The notes under the pieces: model-generated
Told to the model about the DNA's origin: nothing
Seen by the model: only the letters and a program-made list of their open reading frames with translations
Databases searched by the model: none
Position numbers and translations under genes: made by a program
Assembly (NCBI RefSeq): GCF_030848395.1
Contig: NZ_JAVDBT010000003.1
Coordinates: forward strand, 186,001 to 250,000
Source: Pseudogemmobacter lacusdianii
GTDB taxonomy: Bacteria > Pseudomonadota > Alphaproteobacteria > Rhodobacterales > Rhodobacteraceae
Length of the DNA stretch: 64,000 bases
Reading direction: 5' to 3'
Shown here: piece by piece, positions 1 to 10,268 of the stretch
Position numbering within the stretch: the first letter of the stretch is position 1
Layout: every line of letters starts with the position of its first letter

Positions 1-373
1 CATCAAGGTTAACACCAAGTTTCTTGGCATAGCCCGGATCCAGCGCATGTTCAGCGTCAACAAAGGCGCAAACCCCGCCCTTCTTCTGCTCTTCGGCCAC
101 AACATGCAGCGTCAGCGTGGTTTTACCCGAGCTTTCCGGCCCATAAATCTCCACGATCCGGCCCTTAGGCAGACCGCCGATGCCAAGCGCGATATCCAGA
201 CCCAACGAGCCGGTCGATGTCGCTTCAATCTCCATCGCAGCGGTATTGGCGCCGAGCTTCATGATCGAGCCCTTGCCAAACTGCCGTTCGATCTGCGCCA
301 ACGCGCTCTCCAGGGCTTTTTGCTTATCCATATCCCGCTTGCTCCCAAGATCGAAAAGATTGGCGACAGTCAT
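1..373 (-). CDS. recA: RecA recombinase, N-terminal part (cut by window edge)
   Basis: This is the 5' end of recA, the ATP-dependent strand-exchange protein that also triggers LexA self-cleavage. About 124 codons are visible; the gene continues beyond position 1. The start is the ATG at 373-371 ([10 protein letters not shown]...). It is followed by the family N-terminal helix ([16 protein letters not shown]) and the Walker A region [10 protein letters not shown], and the visible part ends in [10 protein letters not shown]. The frame is intact. A consensus alphaproteobacterial LexA box lies about 50 bp upstream, so SOS induction is expected. It is divergent from the sulfotransferase-like gene at 576. 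Identity is certain from the motifs; the C-terminal half is not visible. Confidence 0.97.
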   Translation of the reverse strand, partial: MTVANLFDLGSKRDMDKQKALESALAQIERQFGKGSIMKLGANTAAMEIEATSTGSLGLDIALGIGGLPKGRIVEIYGPESSGKTTLTLHVVAEEQKKGGVCAFVDAEHALDPGYAKKLGVNLD

Positions 374-422
374 CCGTGTCTCCTTATCCCACAGCCACCC
401 TTAAGCAGCAATGCTTGCCCGT

Positions 423-437
423 GTTCCACTTCTGTTC
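423..437 (-). promoter_or_regulatory. LexA-binding SOS box upstream of recA
   Basis: The sequence reads GTTC, then seven bases, then GTTC, an exact match to the direct-repeat SOS box known for Rhodobacter and other Alphaproteobacteria. It sits 50 bp upstream of the recA ATG. It also lies about 140 bp upstream of the divergent gene at 576, which could share the control. Confidence 0.85.
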
Positions 438-575
438 GCAATATATGCGATCAAAACGTGAACATTTCAAGCGATTTGTCTCGGATTGATTTTTCTCCGG
501 ACTTGCTTAACGGATGGTTTAAATTGCAGCGCAGAAGCGCTTAAAATTGGGTGTTTGCGAAGGGATTGGCTTGAA

Positions 576-1175
576 ATGCTGGTATTTTGGGAAGCTCGGC
601 TGGTGTTCTTGGCCACACCCAAGACCGGATCGAGCGCGATTGCTGCGGCGCTCGAATCGCAGGCCTCCATCTCAGTGCAGCGCCCGCCGGTGCTGAAACA
701 CACCACGGTGCACCGCTTCCGCCGCTTTCTTGGTCCCTATCTTGAAGCGGCCAGCAAGACCGATTGGACCGCCGTAGCGCTGATGCGCGAGCCACGCGAT
801 TGGCTTGGCTCTTGGTATCGTTACCGCCAGCGCCCGGGGACTGAGCCGACAAAATCCACCGCTGGACTGAGCTTTGAGGCATTCGTGCAAGGTTGGTGCT
901 CCGCCGACCGTCCCGATTTTGCCGATGTGGGCAGCCAAGAGCGCTTCTTGCGGCCGCGTCAAGGCCAAGGTGTCGACCGGCTCTTTCGCTATGAAGAGAT
1001 CGACATTTTCATCGATTATCTCTCCGAACGTTTGGGGCGAGAGATCACCTTGTCGCGGGTGAATGTCTCACCCAAAGTGGAGACAGAGCTTTCCCCCGAG
1101 ACCGAGGCTTTGCTGCGCAAATCCGCTGCAGCGGATTTTGCGCTTTATGACAGTATCGGGCCCAATTTTCTTTAA
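576..1175 (+). CDS. Sulfotransferase-like protein
   Basis: This encodes a 199-residue protein. The motif LATPKTGSSAI near the N-terminus (about residues 11-21) resembles the 5'-phosphosulfate-binding loop (PKTGTT/S) of PAPS-dependent sulfotransferases. The segment VALMREPRDWLGSWYRY (about residues 66-82) resembles the 3'-phosphate-binding region, with its conserved R and S. The substrate cannot be told. The frame is open from 486, but the ATG at 576 is preferred because homology begins just after it. It converges on cckA, whose stop is 7 bp away, and it shares the recA upstream region with its SOS box. Confidence is moderate for the family and low for any specific role. Confidence 0.7.
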   Translation: MLVFWEARLVFLATPKTGSSAIAAALESQASISVQRPPVLKHTTVHRFRRFLGPYLEAASKTDWTAVALMREPRDWLGSWYRYRQRPGTEPTKSTAGLSFEAFVQGWCSADRPDFADVGSQERFLRPRQGQGVDRLFRYEEIDIFIDYLSERLGREITLSRVNVSPKVETELSPETEALLRKSAAADFALYDSIGPNFL

Positions 1176-1181
1176 CAAAGC

Positions 1182-3473
1182 TTAGTGCAGCTGCCCCTGC
1201 ACGGTCTGCGTAAGATCATTCAGAGAGAAGGGTTTGGGCAGGAAGATCGAATTGGGGATCCGCGCCTGATCGGCCGAGAGTACATCCTCGGCATAGCCCG
1301 AGACGAAGATCACCTTCACATCTGGGCGCGTCTCTAAGGCGCGCTTGACCCAAGTTGGCCCGTCCATCCCCGGCATCACCACATCGGTGACGAAAACATC
1401 CACCTCAAGTGCGGGGTCGGCCAAAGTCCGCAGCGCCTCTTCCGCGCTTTCTGCCTCAAGCACGGTATAGCCGCGCAGCCGCAAGGCGCGGCTGGCAAAG
1501 GCGCGCACCGGTGCCTCATCCTCGACCAAAAGCACCACACCTTCGCTGGTGCGGATCATCATCCGGCGCGGCTCTTCCACCACGGGTGCAACAGTTTCAT
1601 CATCGTCCACCGCAGTATAGGCGGGCAGAAAAATCTCAAAAACCGTGCCACGGCCCTGTTCACTGGCCACAAAAATGTAACCACCCGATTGCTTGACGAT
1701 CCCGTAGACTGTTGAAAGGCCAAGCCCGGTGCCCTCGCCCACCTTTTTTGTGGTGAAAAAGGGATCGAAAATCTTCTCAAGCTTATCCGTGGGGATGCCG
1801 CACCCTGTATCCAGCACCCGGATCATTGCGTAATGGCCGGCCGGAATCGTGGCGCGCTCACGCACCAAAGGCTCGGGCAGCGTCATCGCCTCGGTCTCGA
1901 TCCGGATCGTGCCGCCGTCCGGCATCGCATCGCGGGCGTTCACGACAAGGTTCATCAAAACCTGTTCAAGCTGGCGTTTATCGGCGCGAATGGGCGCCAG
2001 GCTGGGGTCATGCGCCAGCTGCAATTGCACCTTTTCCCCCACCAGCCGATTCAAAAGATGGGTGAGGTCGGAAAGCACTTCCGGCAGATCCAGGGTTTCC
2101 GGCGTAAGGGTCTGCTTGCGCGAAAAGGCCAGCAATTGACTGACCAAACCCGCCGCGCGATTGGCGTTCTGGCGGATCTGTTCAAGATCGGCGAAATCGG
2201 CATCCTCACGGCCGTGATGCAGCAGCAAAAGATCGCAATGCCCCAAGATCGCGGTCAGCAAGTTGTTGAAATCATGCGCAACTCCACCGGCCAACTGGCC
2301 AATCGCCTGCATCTTCTGGCTTTGGGTGAACTGCGCTTCAAGCTTCTTCAAAGCCGTCGCATCGGCCAGCACGGCCAAGGCGCCGCTGCGGCCATGCTCA
2401 ACAATCCGGCGCAGTTGCACCTGGACAAAACTGTCCTCACCGGCCCGGCGCACCCTTAGCACCTCGGACCCGGCTGGAAGCCGTTCCGAGACCACATCCG
2501 AGAGCCAATCCGCGACAGGTCGCCCCAGATCTTCAAAGAGGTCGTGAAAGGACAATTCGGCCATCGGAATGTCACCCAAAAGCCGCCGCGCCTCTAGGTT
2601 TAGGCTGCGCAACCGGCCATCTGCGGCGAATTTCATCAGCGCCACCGGCACGCTTTCAAAATCGGTGCTGATCGTATCTTCGTCGTTGCGCGTGGCGGAC
2701 GGCAAGAGAAACACCTCACGGCGATCACCCAAGCCTTCGACCTCGGCCACCACGGCGCGTAACGGGCCATTATGACCGAAAACCTGCACCTCCTCGCCCG
2801 AGACAACGCGCGGGTTCGGGAAGATGCGGTCCAGCCGTTTTGGCCGCTCTCCCAAAAGCTTACGCATCGCTTCATTGGAAAACAGCACCACGCCGGCGCG
2901 GTTTACCACCACCATCGGCAGGCTGAGCCCCTCTGCCCCGCGGCCCGCGGTGCTGCGGTCTTGAAACTCCTCCAACCGCCACAGAAATCGATCGGCAGCC
3001 AGTCGGTGCACCGAAAGTCGCAGATGCCCCCGCCGCGTCACCAGATCCTCACGCGCGGCGCCGCTGTTGGCCGCGCGTGATTGCAGGCGAAAGAGCACCG
3101 CGGAAGGTGCCGCAAATTGCTCATGCAGCTGCGCCACCAGCGTTTGTGCGGCGTGATCGCCAAAGCGGCTCAGGGCTGCGGCGTTGCGAAAGAGAATGCG
3201 CCCCATCTCATCGGTCGAAAAGCAAGGCGCCACATCCTGCCCCACCAGCTGGGTCAAATGCGCCGCTTGTCTTCGGTCATGCCAGCGCTGCACCCCAAGC
3301 CCACTGCGCAAGATCAGCGTCAGCGCGACAAGCGCCAAGCCCGTGATTAATAACCCGTTTCGCACCGGTCCCGCCCCTGAGACCAGCGCGAGCCCAAGGC
3401 TCACGAGCCCCGCGCTTAAGATCCATACCGCTTGCGCTGACAAGCCGCGCGTCACCCGCATCACGGCCCTCAT
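1182..3473 (-). CDS. cckA: Hybrid sensor histidine kinase CckA
   Basis: CckA is the membrane kinase that feeds phosphate through ChpT to the regulator CtrA. In Rhodobacterales this pathway governs motility, gene-transfer agent and related traits. The 763-residue protein has two N-terminal membrane segments (about residues 12-32 and 38-56), PAS-like regions, a HisKA domain with phospho-acceptor H400 in GGVAHDFNNLLTAILG (a CckA hallmark), an HATPase domain (N-box NARDAM, G-boxes DTGCGIP and GTGLGLS), and a C-terminal receiver with D697 in FVTDVVMPGMDG. The frame is open to 3560, but the ATG at 3473 directly precedes the first membrane helix and leaves a CtrA-type site upstream. It converges on the sulfotransferase-like gene. 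Confidence 0.93.
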   Translation of the reverse strand: MRAVMRVTRGLSAQAVWILSAGLVSLGLALVSGAGPVRNGLLITGLALVALTLILRSGLGVQRWHDRRQAAHLTQLVGQDVAPCFSTDEMGRILFRNAAALSRFGDHAAQTLVAQLHEQFAAPSAVLFRLQSRAANSGAAREDLVTRRGHLRLSVHRLAADRFLWRLEEFQDRSTAGRGAEGLSLPMVVVNRAGVVLFSNEAMRKLLGERPKRLDRIFPNPRVVSGEEVQVFGHNGPLRAVVAEVEGLGDRREVFLLPSATRNDEDTISTDFESVPVALMKFAADGRLRSLNLEARRLLGDIPMAELSFHDLFEDLGRPVADWLSDVVSERLPAGSEVLRVRRAGEDSFVQVQLRRIVEHGRSGALAVLADATALKKLEAQFTQSQKMQAIGQLAGGVAHDFNNLLTAILGHCDLLLLHHGREDADFADLEQIRQNANRAAGLVSQLLAFSRKQTLTPETLDLPEVLSDLTHLLNRLVGEKVQLQLAHDPSLAPIRADKRQLEQVLMNLVVNARDAMPDGGTIRIETEAMTLPEPLVRERATIPAGHYAMIRVLDTGCGIPTDKLEKIFDPFFTTKKVGEGTGLGLSTVYGIVKQSGGYIFVASEQGRGTVFEIFLPAYTAVDDDETVAPVVEEPRRMMIRTSEGVVLLVEDEAPVRAFASRALRLRGYTVLEAESAEEALRTLADPALEVDVFVTDVVMPGMDGPTWVKRALETRPDVKVIFVSGYAEDVLSADQARIPNSIFLPKPFSLNDLTQTVQGQLH

Positions 3474-3564
3474 CTCGCTGTCGGGTTGACGCACCTGTCC
3501 CTCCGCTTTGCACCCGGGCATTGGCGAGGGCAGCCCCCGCTGGCTCCATAGGAGAGGCAACTCG

Positions 3565-3580
3565 TTAAACAGGGATTAAC
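3565..3580 (-). promoter_or_regulatory. Putative CtrA-binding site upstream of cckA
   Basis: TTAA (3565-3568), seven bases, then TTAAC (3576-3580) exactly matches the CtrA consensus TTAA-N7-TTAAC. It lies about 90 bp upstream of the preferred cckA start, a promoter-like position. This suggests feedback of CtrA on its own kinase. Confidence 0.6.
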
Positions 3581-3633
3581 TTGAGTGAGATTTTTCCGGC
3601 AAATCGCAATTAAAGGCGTCAGCACGGCGGGGC

Positions 3634-3668
3634 TTTGAGCCTGCAGCGAAGCAAGGCGCAGGCTCAAA
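3634..3668. other. Stem-loop between rsmB and cckA
   Basis: An 11-bp perfect inverted repeat (arms 3634-3644 and 3658-3668, 13-nt loop) lies just downstream of the rsmB stop on the minus strand. No clear T-run follows, so a Rho-independent terminator is possible but not compelling. Confidence 0.4.
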
Positions 3669-3710
3669 TGTTAAGGCTTTGTTTGGCAACCTTAAGGTGC
3701 ACCCATCAAG

Positions 3711-4865
3711 TCAGTCGCGCGCCAAAAGCGCAAGGCCAAAGCCGTCGCCGTCTTGCAAAGGCGTGAAACGATAGCTTTCACGCAACGACCAGCCGGGGGT
3801 GCGGGCCAAAAATGCCGCCACCTGATCTTCATTCTCCGCCCGCAAAAGCGAGCAGGTGGCATAGCCCACCACGCCATTTGGCGCGCAAAGCCGCGCGGCT
3901 CGGTCCAAAATCTCGGACTGCAAAGCCACCAAACCGGCCAATCGCTCAGCGCTCAGGCTCCACTTGCCTTCCGGGTCGCGCCGCCAAGAACCCGAACCAG
4001 AGCAAGGCACATCGGCCAGCACAACGTCAAAGGGCGCCTGGCTTTCTGGCGCGGTGGTCAGGGTGATTTTCACCCCGGCCCGCGCCGCGCGCGCCGGCAA
4101 ATCGGCCATCCGGCGTGGGTTGGCGTCATGGGCGTAAAGCTTCAGTTTCGCCCGCGCCGCCAAGGCCAAAGACTTGCCGCCGCCCCCGGCGCAAAGGTCC
4201 AAAACCTTTGCGCCCGCGCGCAAAGGCACCGCCTCGGCCAAGGCCTGCGAGGCGGCGTCTTGCAGCTCAACCAAGCCTTCCGCGTAAGTAGCAGAATTCT
4301 GGATTTTCCGAGCGTTCCCGGTCACTTCCAAGGCAAACTGTGCCAAAGGATGCGGGCGCGTGGTGATCCCTTCCGCCGCCAAAGCCGCCATTGCGGCCTC
4401 AACCGTGGTCTTGCCCGCGTTCACCCGCAAAAACACCGGCGCGCGCGATTGCAGCGCCTGCATGACGGGGGCGAAATCCTCGCCCAAAGCTTGCTGCAAC
4501 TGCGGGGTCAGCCATGCCGGGCAGTCCAAAGCGTCCAGCCCTTCAGGCTGCGCAGCCGGCTCTGTTGCTACGGCAGGGCCATGCGGCGAGCCATCGAACC
4601 ACAAAGCCTCAACCCCGGCAGCGCGTGCTGCCCCCAAAACCACGCTGCGACCGGTCAGCGTGCCGATGGGCGCCCCGCCAAGCGCTGCGAATGAGCGCAA
4701 GCAGCGCAAGCCGTCATAGACAATATCGCGCACCGCCGCCCGGTCGCCCGATCCGGCATAGCGCGCGCCGCGCCCCCAGCTGGTCAAAACCTTCTCAGCG
4801 GGCTCCCCCGCCAAAACCTTGTCCAAGATGCCAATGGCCGCCGCGGCCCGTGCTGCCAGCTGCAT
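3711..4865 (-). CDS. rsmB: RsmB/NOP-family RNA (cytosine-5) methyltransferase
   Basis: This 384-residue enzyme should methylate a cytosine C5 in rRNA using S-adenosylmethionine. The N-terminal 140 residues resemble the NusB-like RNA-binding domain of RsmB (EPAEKVLTSWGR, DRAAVRDIVYDGLR). The Rossmann methyltransferase half carries LDLCAGGGGKSLALA for SAM binding, DVPCSGSGSWRR with C287, and YATCSLLRAEN with C338, the usual two catalytic cysteines. The frame is open to 4973; the ATG at 4865 matches the normal family N-terminus and has a G-rich ribosome-binding site. It lies downstream of the ldh2-like gene on the same strand, with a stem-loop between. The exact rRNA target is inferred. Confidence 0.85.
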   Translation of the reverse strand: MQLAARAAAAIGILDKVLAGEPAEKVLTSWGRGARYAGSGDRAAVRDIVYDGLRCLRSFAALGGAPIGTLTGRSVVLGAARAAGVEALWFDGSPHGPAVATEPAAQPEGLDALDCPAWLTPQLQQALGEDFAPVMQALQSRAPVFLRVNAGKTTVEAAMAALAAEGITTRPHPLAQFALEVTGNARKIQNSATYAEGLVELQDAASQALAEAVPLRAGAKVLDLCAGGGGKSLALAARAKLKLYAHDANPRRMADLPARAARAGVKITLTTAPESQAPFDVVLADVPCSGSGSWRRDPEGKWSLSAERLAGLVALQSEILDRAARLCAPNGVVGYATCSLLRAENEDQVAAFLARTPGWSLRESYRFTPLQDGDGFGLALLARD

Positions 4866-4961
4866 CAGATGCCCCCAGCGCTGAGTGGGTGAGACAGCGT
4901 CGGGACGCGACAGGTTAGGGTCGAAAACATGAAGATTTCCCGAACAGTTTTGACGAATTTC

Positions 4962-4987
4962 GCAAGGCGGCAAAGCGCGCGCCTTGC
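4962..4987 (-). terminator. Weak terminator-like stem-loop after the Ldh2-family gene
   Basis: Arms GCAAGGCG and CGCCTTGC (8 bp) with a 10-nt loop lie 54 bp downstream of the stop of the minus-strand dehydrogenase gene. Only a short AT-rich tail follows on the minus strand, so termination would be partial. Confidence 0.35.
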
Positions 4988-5040
4988 TTTACCCCAGCCC
5001 CGCTGTGGGGCCAAGGGCTGTGAGATATCGGCGCGCGGGC

Positions 5041-6051
5041 CTAGCGGCCTGCGATCCCCGCCAAAATCTGCTCATAAAGCGCGTGGCGCAAAGGGATGCC
5101 GTCACGCTGATGCACGTCGCGCAAGCCATGCCGCCGCGCCCCCGGCAGGCGCGCGCCCTGCCCCGAGATCGCCCCCAACATCGCCTCGGCAGCCGCCTCA
5201 TCCGAGGGATCCGACAAAAGCTTGGGGTCAATCGCAATGACCAGTTCGGCATGGCAGGGCGCCGCCTTATGCCCCTCATCAAACCGGGCCGAGGCCGCAC
5301 TCGTCAGCCCGCCAATCATCGGCCCCGCCATCAGCTCAATCATCGTCGCCAGAGCCGAGCCTTTGTGGCCGCCAAAGGGCAGCATCGCCCCCGCCAGCAC
5401 CGCCGCAGGATCGGTTGTCGGCTGGCCCTCAGGGTCCAGCCCCCAGCCCTCAGGGATCGCCCGCCCCTCATTGCGCGCCATAGCAATATCGGCGCGCGCC
5501 GCCGCAGTGGTTGCAAAATCAAACACATAGGGCGGCTGTCCGGGCCTTGGCCATGCAAAAGCCATCGGATTGGTGCCGAGCACCGGCTTTGTGCCGCCCG
5601 CTGGCACCACCCAATCATGCGTTGGGTTCATCGACAGGCCCACCAGCCCTGCCTCGGCCAAAGCCTCGACCACCGGCCAAAGGGCTGTGGAATGAAAGCC
5701 ATTGCGCACCGCCATAAAGGCAATGCCCAAAGCCTTCGCCGAGGCAATCAGCTGCGGCAAGGCACTCATCGTAGCATGGACCGCAAAGCCGTAATCGGCA
5801 TCGACCTTCAAGACCGCAGGCGTCACCTGCTCTACCCGCAGCTGCGGGGCCTTTTGAAAGGCCGGATGGCCAATGGTGTCGCGGGTGCCGGGCAGCCTTT
5901 GCAGCCCATGCGACAGGCTCCCATCGCGCTGCGCCGCGCAAAGCACAGATGCCATCGACGTCGCGTGGCCGCGCTCAAGCCCTTGCGCTGTAAGGAAATC
6001 CACCGCCAGCTGCATAAGCTCGGCCTCGGTCATCCGCAGATCATCAGACAT
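5041..6051 (-). CDS. Ldh2/Mdh2-family NAD(P)-dependent dehydrogenase
   Basis: This 336-residue protein belongs to the type 2 malate/L-lactate dehydrogenase family, which also contains ureidoglycolate, delta-1-piperideine-2-carboxylate and (R)-sulfolactate dehydrogenases. Visible family features are the N-terminal helical segment ending in GSLSHG, the NGFHST segment (NxxHxG-like), the GTNPMAF nucleotide-binding stretch, and LPFGGHKGSALA. These enzymes reduce 2-oxo acids or oxidise 2-hydroxy acids in the cytoplasm. The substrate cannot be assigned from sequence. The start is 2 bp after the stop of the upstream SulP transporter gene, so the two are one operon, suggesting the transporter handles a related anion. 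Confidence 0.85.
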   Translation of the reverse strand: MSDDLRMTEAELMQLAVDFLTAQGLERGHATSMASVLCAAQRDGSLSHGLQRLPGTRDTIGHPAFQKAPQLRVEQVTPAVLKVDADYGFAVHATMSALPQLIASAKALGIAFMAVRNGFHSTALWPVVEALAEAGLVGLSMNPTHDWVVPAGGTKPVLGTNPMAFAWPRPGQPPYVFDFATTAAARADIAMARNEGRAIPEGWGLDPEGQPTTDPAAVLAGAMLPFGGHKGSALATMIELMAGPMIGGLTSAASARFDEGHKAAPCHAELVIAIDPKLLSDPSDEAAAEAMLGAISGQGARLPGARRHGLRDVHQRDGIPLRHALYEQILAGIAGR

Positions 6052-6053
6052 CG

Positions 6054-7475
6054 TTACCCTCTCCCAACCTCAGCGACAGCCGCGCCCTGCATGCCCCGCA
6101 GGGTCACGCCGATCTCATGCGCCAAGAACCGCTGCCTTACCTTCTCAACCGCCGCTGCGGCGGTGATGTCCCAGAGCTTGGCCCCGCTCAAGTCAATCGT
6201 CACCGGCCCCTCATGGTCGCTGGGATCAAAGGCATCCACAAAAGCATCGGCCGAGGCAAAGAACAGCTGCCCCTCGACGATATAGGTGTCACCCTCGCGC
6301 CGCACCTGCTGCAACGCCGCGACTTTGGCGGCGAAGAAGACGCCGCTCATCAGCACCCCCACCAGCACCCCCAGCGAGAGGTTGTGGCTGACCACCGTCA
6401 CCGCCACCGTGGTCAGCATCACCAGATTGGAGAGCCTTGGCGTGGCGCGCAGCCGCCGCAACGAGCCCCAGTCCAACGTATCGATCGAGACCATGATCAT
6501 AATCGCGACCAGCGCCGCCACCGGCACTTGGCCGATCACATCTCCGGCCGCCACCATGAACAGCAGCAAAAGCCCGCCCGCCGCCAAAGTCGAAAGCCGC
6601 CCGCGGCCGCCGTATTTCACATTCGACACCGTCTGACCGATCATCCCGCAACCGGCGATGCCGCCAAAAAGGCTTGCCGCCACATTGGCCAACCCCAAAC
6701 CGCGCGCCTCGGCATCCTTGTTCGAGGGCGTGCCGGTCTGATCATCGACCACCCCCGCCGTCATAAGGCTTTCCAAAAGCCCCACCATCGCAATCGCCAA
6801 GGCAGGCGCGAAGATGATGCTGAGAAGCTCCAACCCCCACGGCACCTGCGGCAGATGGAAGCCCGGCAAGCCTTGCGGCAGCGCGCCCAGATCGGCCACG
6901 CGCGGCAGCTCAATCCCAAGGGCCGCGCACAAAGCCGTCAGCACCACCACGCAAATCAGCGGCGCCGGGATCTTGGTGGTCAGCCTCGGCCCCAGATAAA
7001 TGATCGCCAACCCCGCCGCGATCACGCCATAGCCCACCGCCCCCGCATTCAAAATATGCGGCAGTTGCGCGGCAAAGATCAGGATCGCCAAGGCATTCAC
7101 AAAGCCCGTGCGCACCGAGCTTGAGACATAGCGCATCAAGCTCGACAGCCGCGCAAAGCCAAAGACGATCTGGAACAGGCCCGCCAAAAGCCCGGCGGCA
7201 AAGAGATATTCCACCCCATGCTCGCGCACCAAAGGTGCCACCACCAAAGCCACCGAACCCGCCGCGGCCGAGATCATCGCCGGGCGACCACCAAAGACCG
7301 CGATCACGATGCTGATCACGAATGAGGCGTAAAGCCCCACAGCCGGATCGATGCCAGCGGTGAAAGAAAAGGCAATCACCTCAGGGATCAGGGCAAAGGT
7401 CGCCACCGCCCCTGCAAGGATCTCACGCATAGGATGCGCCTGCCACTGCCGCAGGTAAGGCCGGGTTTGGATCAT
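6054..7475 (-). CDS. SulP-family anion transporter with STAS domain
   Basis: This 473-residue inner-membrane protein has the SulP architecture. About ten to fourteen membrane segments start near residue 18 ([21 protein letters not shown], then [17 protein letters not shown]), followed by a C-terminal cytoplasmic STAS domain ([22 protein letters not shown]). SulP proteins carry sulfate, bicarbonate, dicarboxylates or other anions; the cargo is not determinable here. The ATG at 7475 is chosen because the family N-terminus starts there, although the frame is open to 7550. It is co-transcribed with the Ldh2-family gene immediately downstream. A strong terminator separates it from the pyrophosphatase gene upstream. 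Confidence 0.87.
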   Translation of the reverse strand: MIQTRPYLRQWQAHPMREILAGAVATFALIPEVIAFSFTAGIDPAVGLYASFVISIVIAVFGGRPAMISAAAGSVALVVAPLVREHGVEYLFAAGLLAGLFQIVFGFARLSSLMRYVSSSVRTGFVNALAILIFAAQLPHILNAGAVGYGVIAAGLAIIYLGPRLTTKIPAPLICVVVLTALCAALGIELPRVADLGALPQGLPGFHLPQVPWGLELLSIIFAPALAIAMVGLLESLMTAGVVDDQTGTPSNKDAEARGLGLANVAASLFGGIAGCGMIGQTVSNVKYGGRGRLSTLAAGGLLLLFMVAAGDVIGQVPVAALVAIMIMVSIDTLDWGSLRRLRATPRLSNLVMLTTVAVTVVSHNLSLGVLVGVLMSGVFFAAKVAALQQVRREGDTYIVEGQLFFASADAFVDAFDPSDHEGPVTIDLSGAKLWDITAAAAVEKVRQRFLAHEIGVTLRGMQGAAVAEVGRG

Positions 7476-7621
7476 GATGCAGGGATTTTCGCTATGGTAA
7501 TCCGGCGGATCAGCGGCCGGAAGAGCCACCCGGGCTTGCACCGGGTCCAAATGAGTGACGCCGTCTTACCCGCAAGCCCCGTAAGTTCCAAGCCCAAGGG
7601 GCCGCGCCCCGCGTCCCTCGC

Positions 7622-7656
7622 AAAAAGGCCTGCCATTCCCCATGGCAGGCCTTTTT
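7622..7656 (-). terminator. Rho-independent terminator of the pyrophosphatase gene
   Basis: Perfect 15-bp arms (7622-7636 and 7642-7656) enclose a 5-nt loop. An A-run on one side and a T-run on the other make it usable in both directions. It lies 68 bp downstream of the pyrophosphatase stop. Confidence 0.88.
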
Positions 7657-7723
7657 GGTGTGATGTCCGTCAAACCCGCCCTCACCCGCAGCCTTTCGCG
7701 GGATAGAGCGATGACGCGTCGGT

Positions 7724-8425
7724 TTACTTGGCTTCGTATTGCGCGGCAGCCGCCTCAAAGACGCTCATCGCGACGTCTTTCTCCGCAAAGCCTTGCGATT
7801 CCATCCCGCCATCGGGGCCTTTGTAATTGGCAAACCACAGGCCGATGATCTCGCTCACGCCCGGATAGACCTCATCCAACTGCGCCATGCTTTCGATCGC
7901 AGCAAAGGGCGAGTTCTCGGTCATGACCGCGATCAGCTTGTCGTCCTGCTCGCCACCGTCGAGCATCTTCAGAACGCCGATCAGTCGTACATCAACGATC
8001 TCGCCGCGCGGTGCGGCTTGGCCAAGGATGATCACATCCAGCGGGTCGCCGTCGCCGCCCAGCTCTTTGGGCAAAGCCGTGCCGGGGATCGAGCCGTAAT
8101 TACCCGGATAGCCAAGGTAATTCACGATGCGCGGGGCGTCGTTCTTATATTCCCAATAGACCGCATTCGGGTTTTCTTTGCTGACTTCCCATTTGGCCGA
8201 AGTGCCGGTCGGGATCTCAACGATGGCGCGGATCGTACCATCGTCGTTGCGCGCGGCCAGTTCCATCAAGGCATCTTTGCCGACAATGGTGAAATCATCC
8301 TGCGCCGTCATCGCCGAGCTGTGGCGGATCGCATCGGCAAAGCCAAGCCCGCCAAGGGTCTCGGCAGCGGCGAAACTCGGCAGCATGGCGCAAAGAGCGG
8401 CGGAAAGTGCAATCTTGGTGTTCAT
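7724..8425 (-). CDS. Inorganic pyrophosphatase (family I) with signal peptide
   Basis: Family I pyrophosphatases hydrolyse PPi to two phosphates using Mg2+. This 233-residue protein carries the catalytic set: EIPTGTSAKWEV (Glu, Lys, Glu), an Arg before YLGYPGNYGSIPGT, the triple-Asp motif GDGDPLDV, LKMLDGGEQDDKL, and NYKGPD (Tyr-Lys). Unusually, it starts with a typical Sec signal peptide (MNTKIALSAALCAMLPSFAAA, cleavage about residue 21). About 30 residues separate that from the catalytic core, so it is probably periplasmic rather than the housekeeping cytosolic enzyme. The ATG at 8425 is chosen over the one at 8431 because the GAGG ribosome-binding site is 6 nt upstream of it. It is monocistronic, with a terminator downstream. 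Confidence 0.9.
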   Translation of the reverse strand: MNTKIALSAALCAMLPSFAAAETLGGLGFADAIRHSSAMTAQDDFTIVGKDALMELAARNDDGTIRAIVEIPTGTSAKWEVSKENPNAVYWEYKNDAPRIVNYLGYPGNYGSIPGTALPKELGGDGDPLDVIILGQAAPRGEIVDVRLIGVLKMLDGGEQDDKLIAVMTENSPFAAIESMAQLDEVYPGVSEIIGLWFANYKGPDGGMESQGFAEKDVAMSVFEAAAAQYEAK

Positions 8426-8591
8426 GGTCATCCTCTCAGGTTGAAAGCCTGATAGACCCGCGACATGACAGCCCAGTAAAACTGACGTGACAGTTTTGTA
8501 AGGGACCCGGGTGCTGCCAAAGGAAACCTACGGGCCCCAACGCCCCGGCAGACCAGAGATTGCGCGACAGCTTTGCGCAAAACTCGCAAGA

Positions 8592-8627
8592 AAAAGGCGG
8601 TGAGATCCTGTGATCTCACCGCCTTTT
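8592..8627 (-). terminator. Rho-independent terminator of guaB
   Basis: Perfect 16-bp arms (8592-8607 and 8612-8627) with a 4-nt loop are followed on the minus strand by a T-run. The structure begins 42 bp downstream of the guaB stop. Confidence 0.9.
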
Positions 8628-8668
8628 CGGCTGTAACTGGCCAAAAGGCTTAACCTAGAACCGCAGGA

Positions 8669-10156
<1,488 letters not shown>

Positions 10157-10268
10157 TCACGCCAAGACCGGGATGGCAAGCGTGATTCGCGCATAACATG
10201 GCTTGCCCAGCCCTTGCCTATGCGCCACGGCCATGGTGATTGGGGCGCATAAGAGAATGAGGTTTCTG

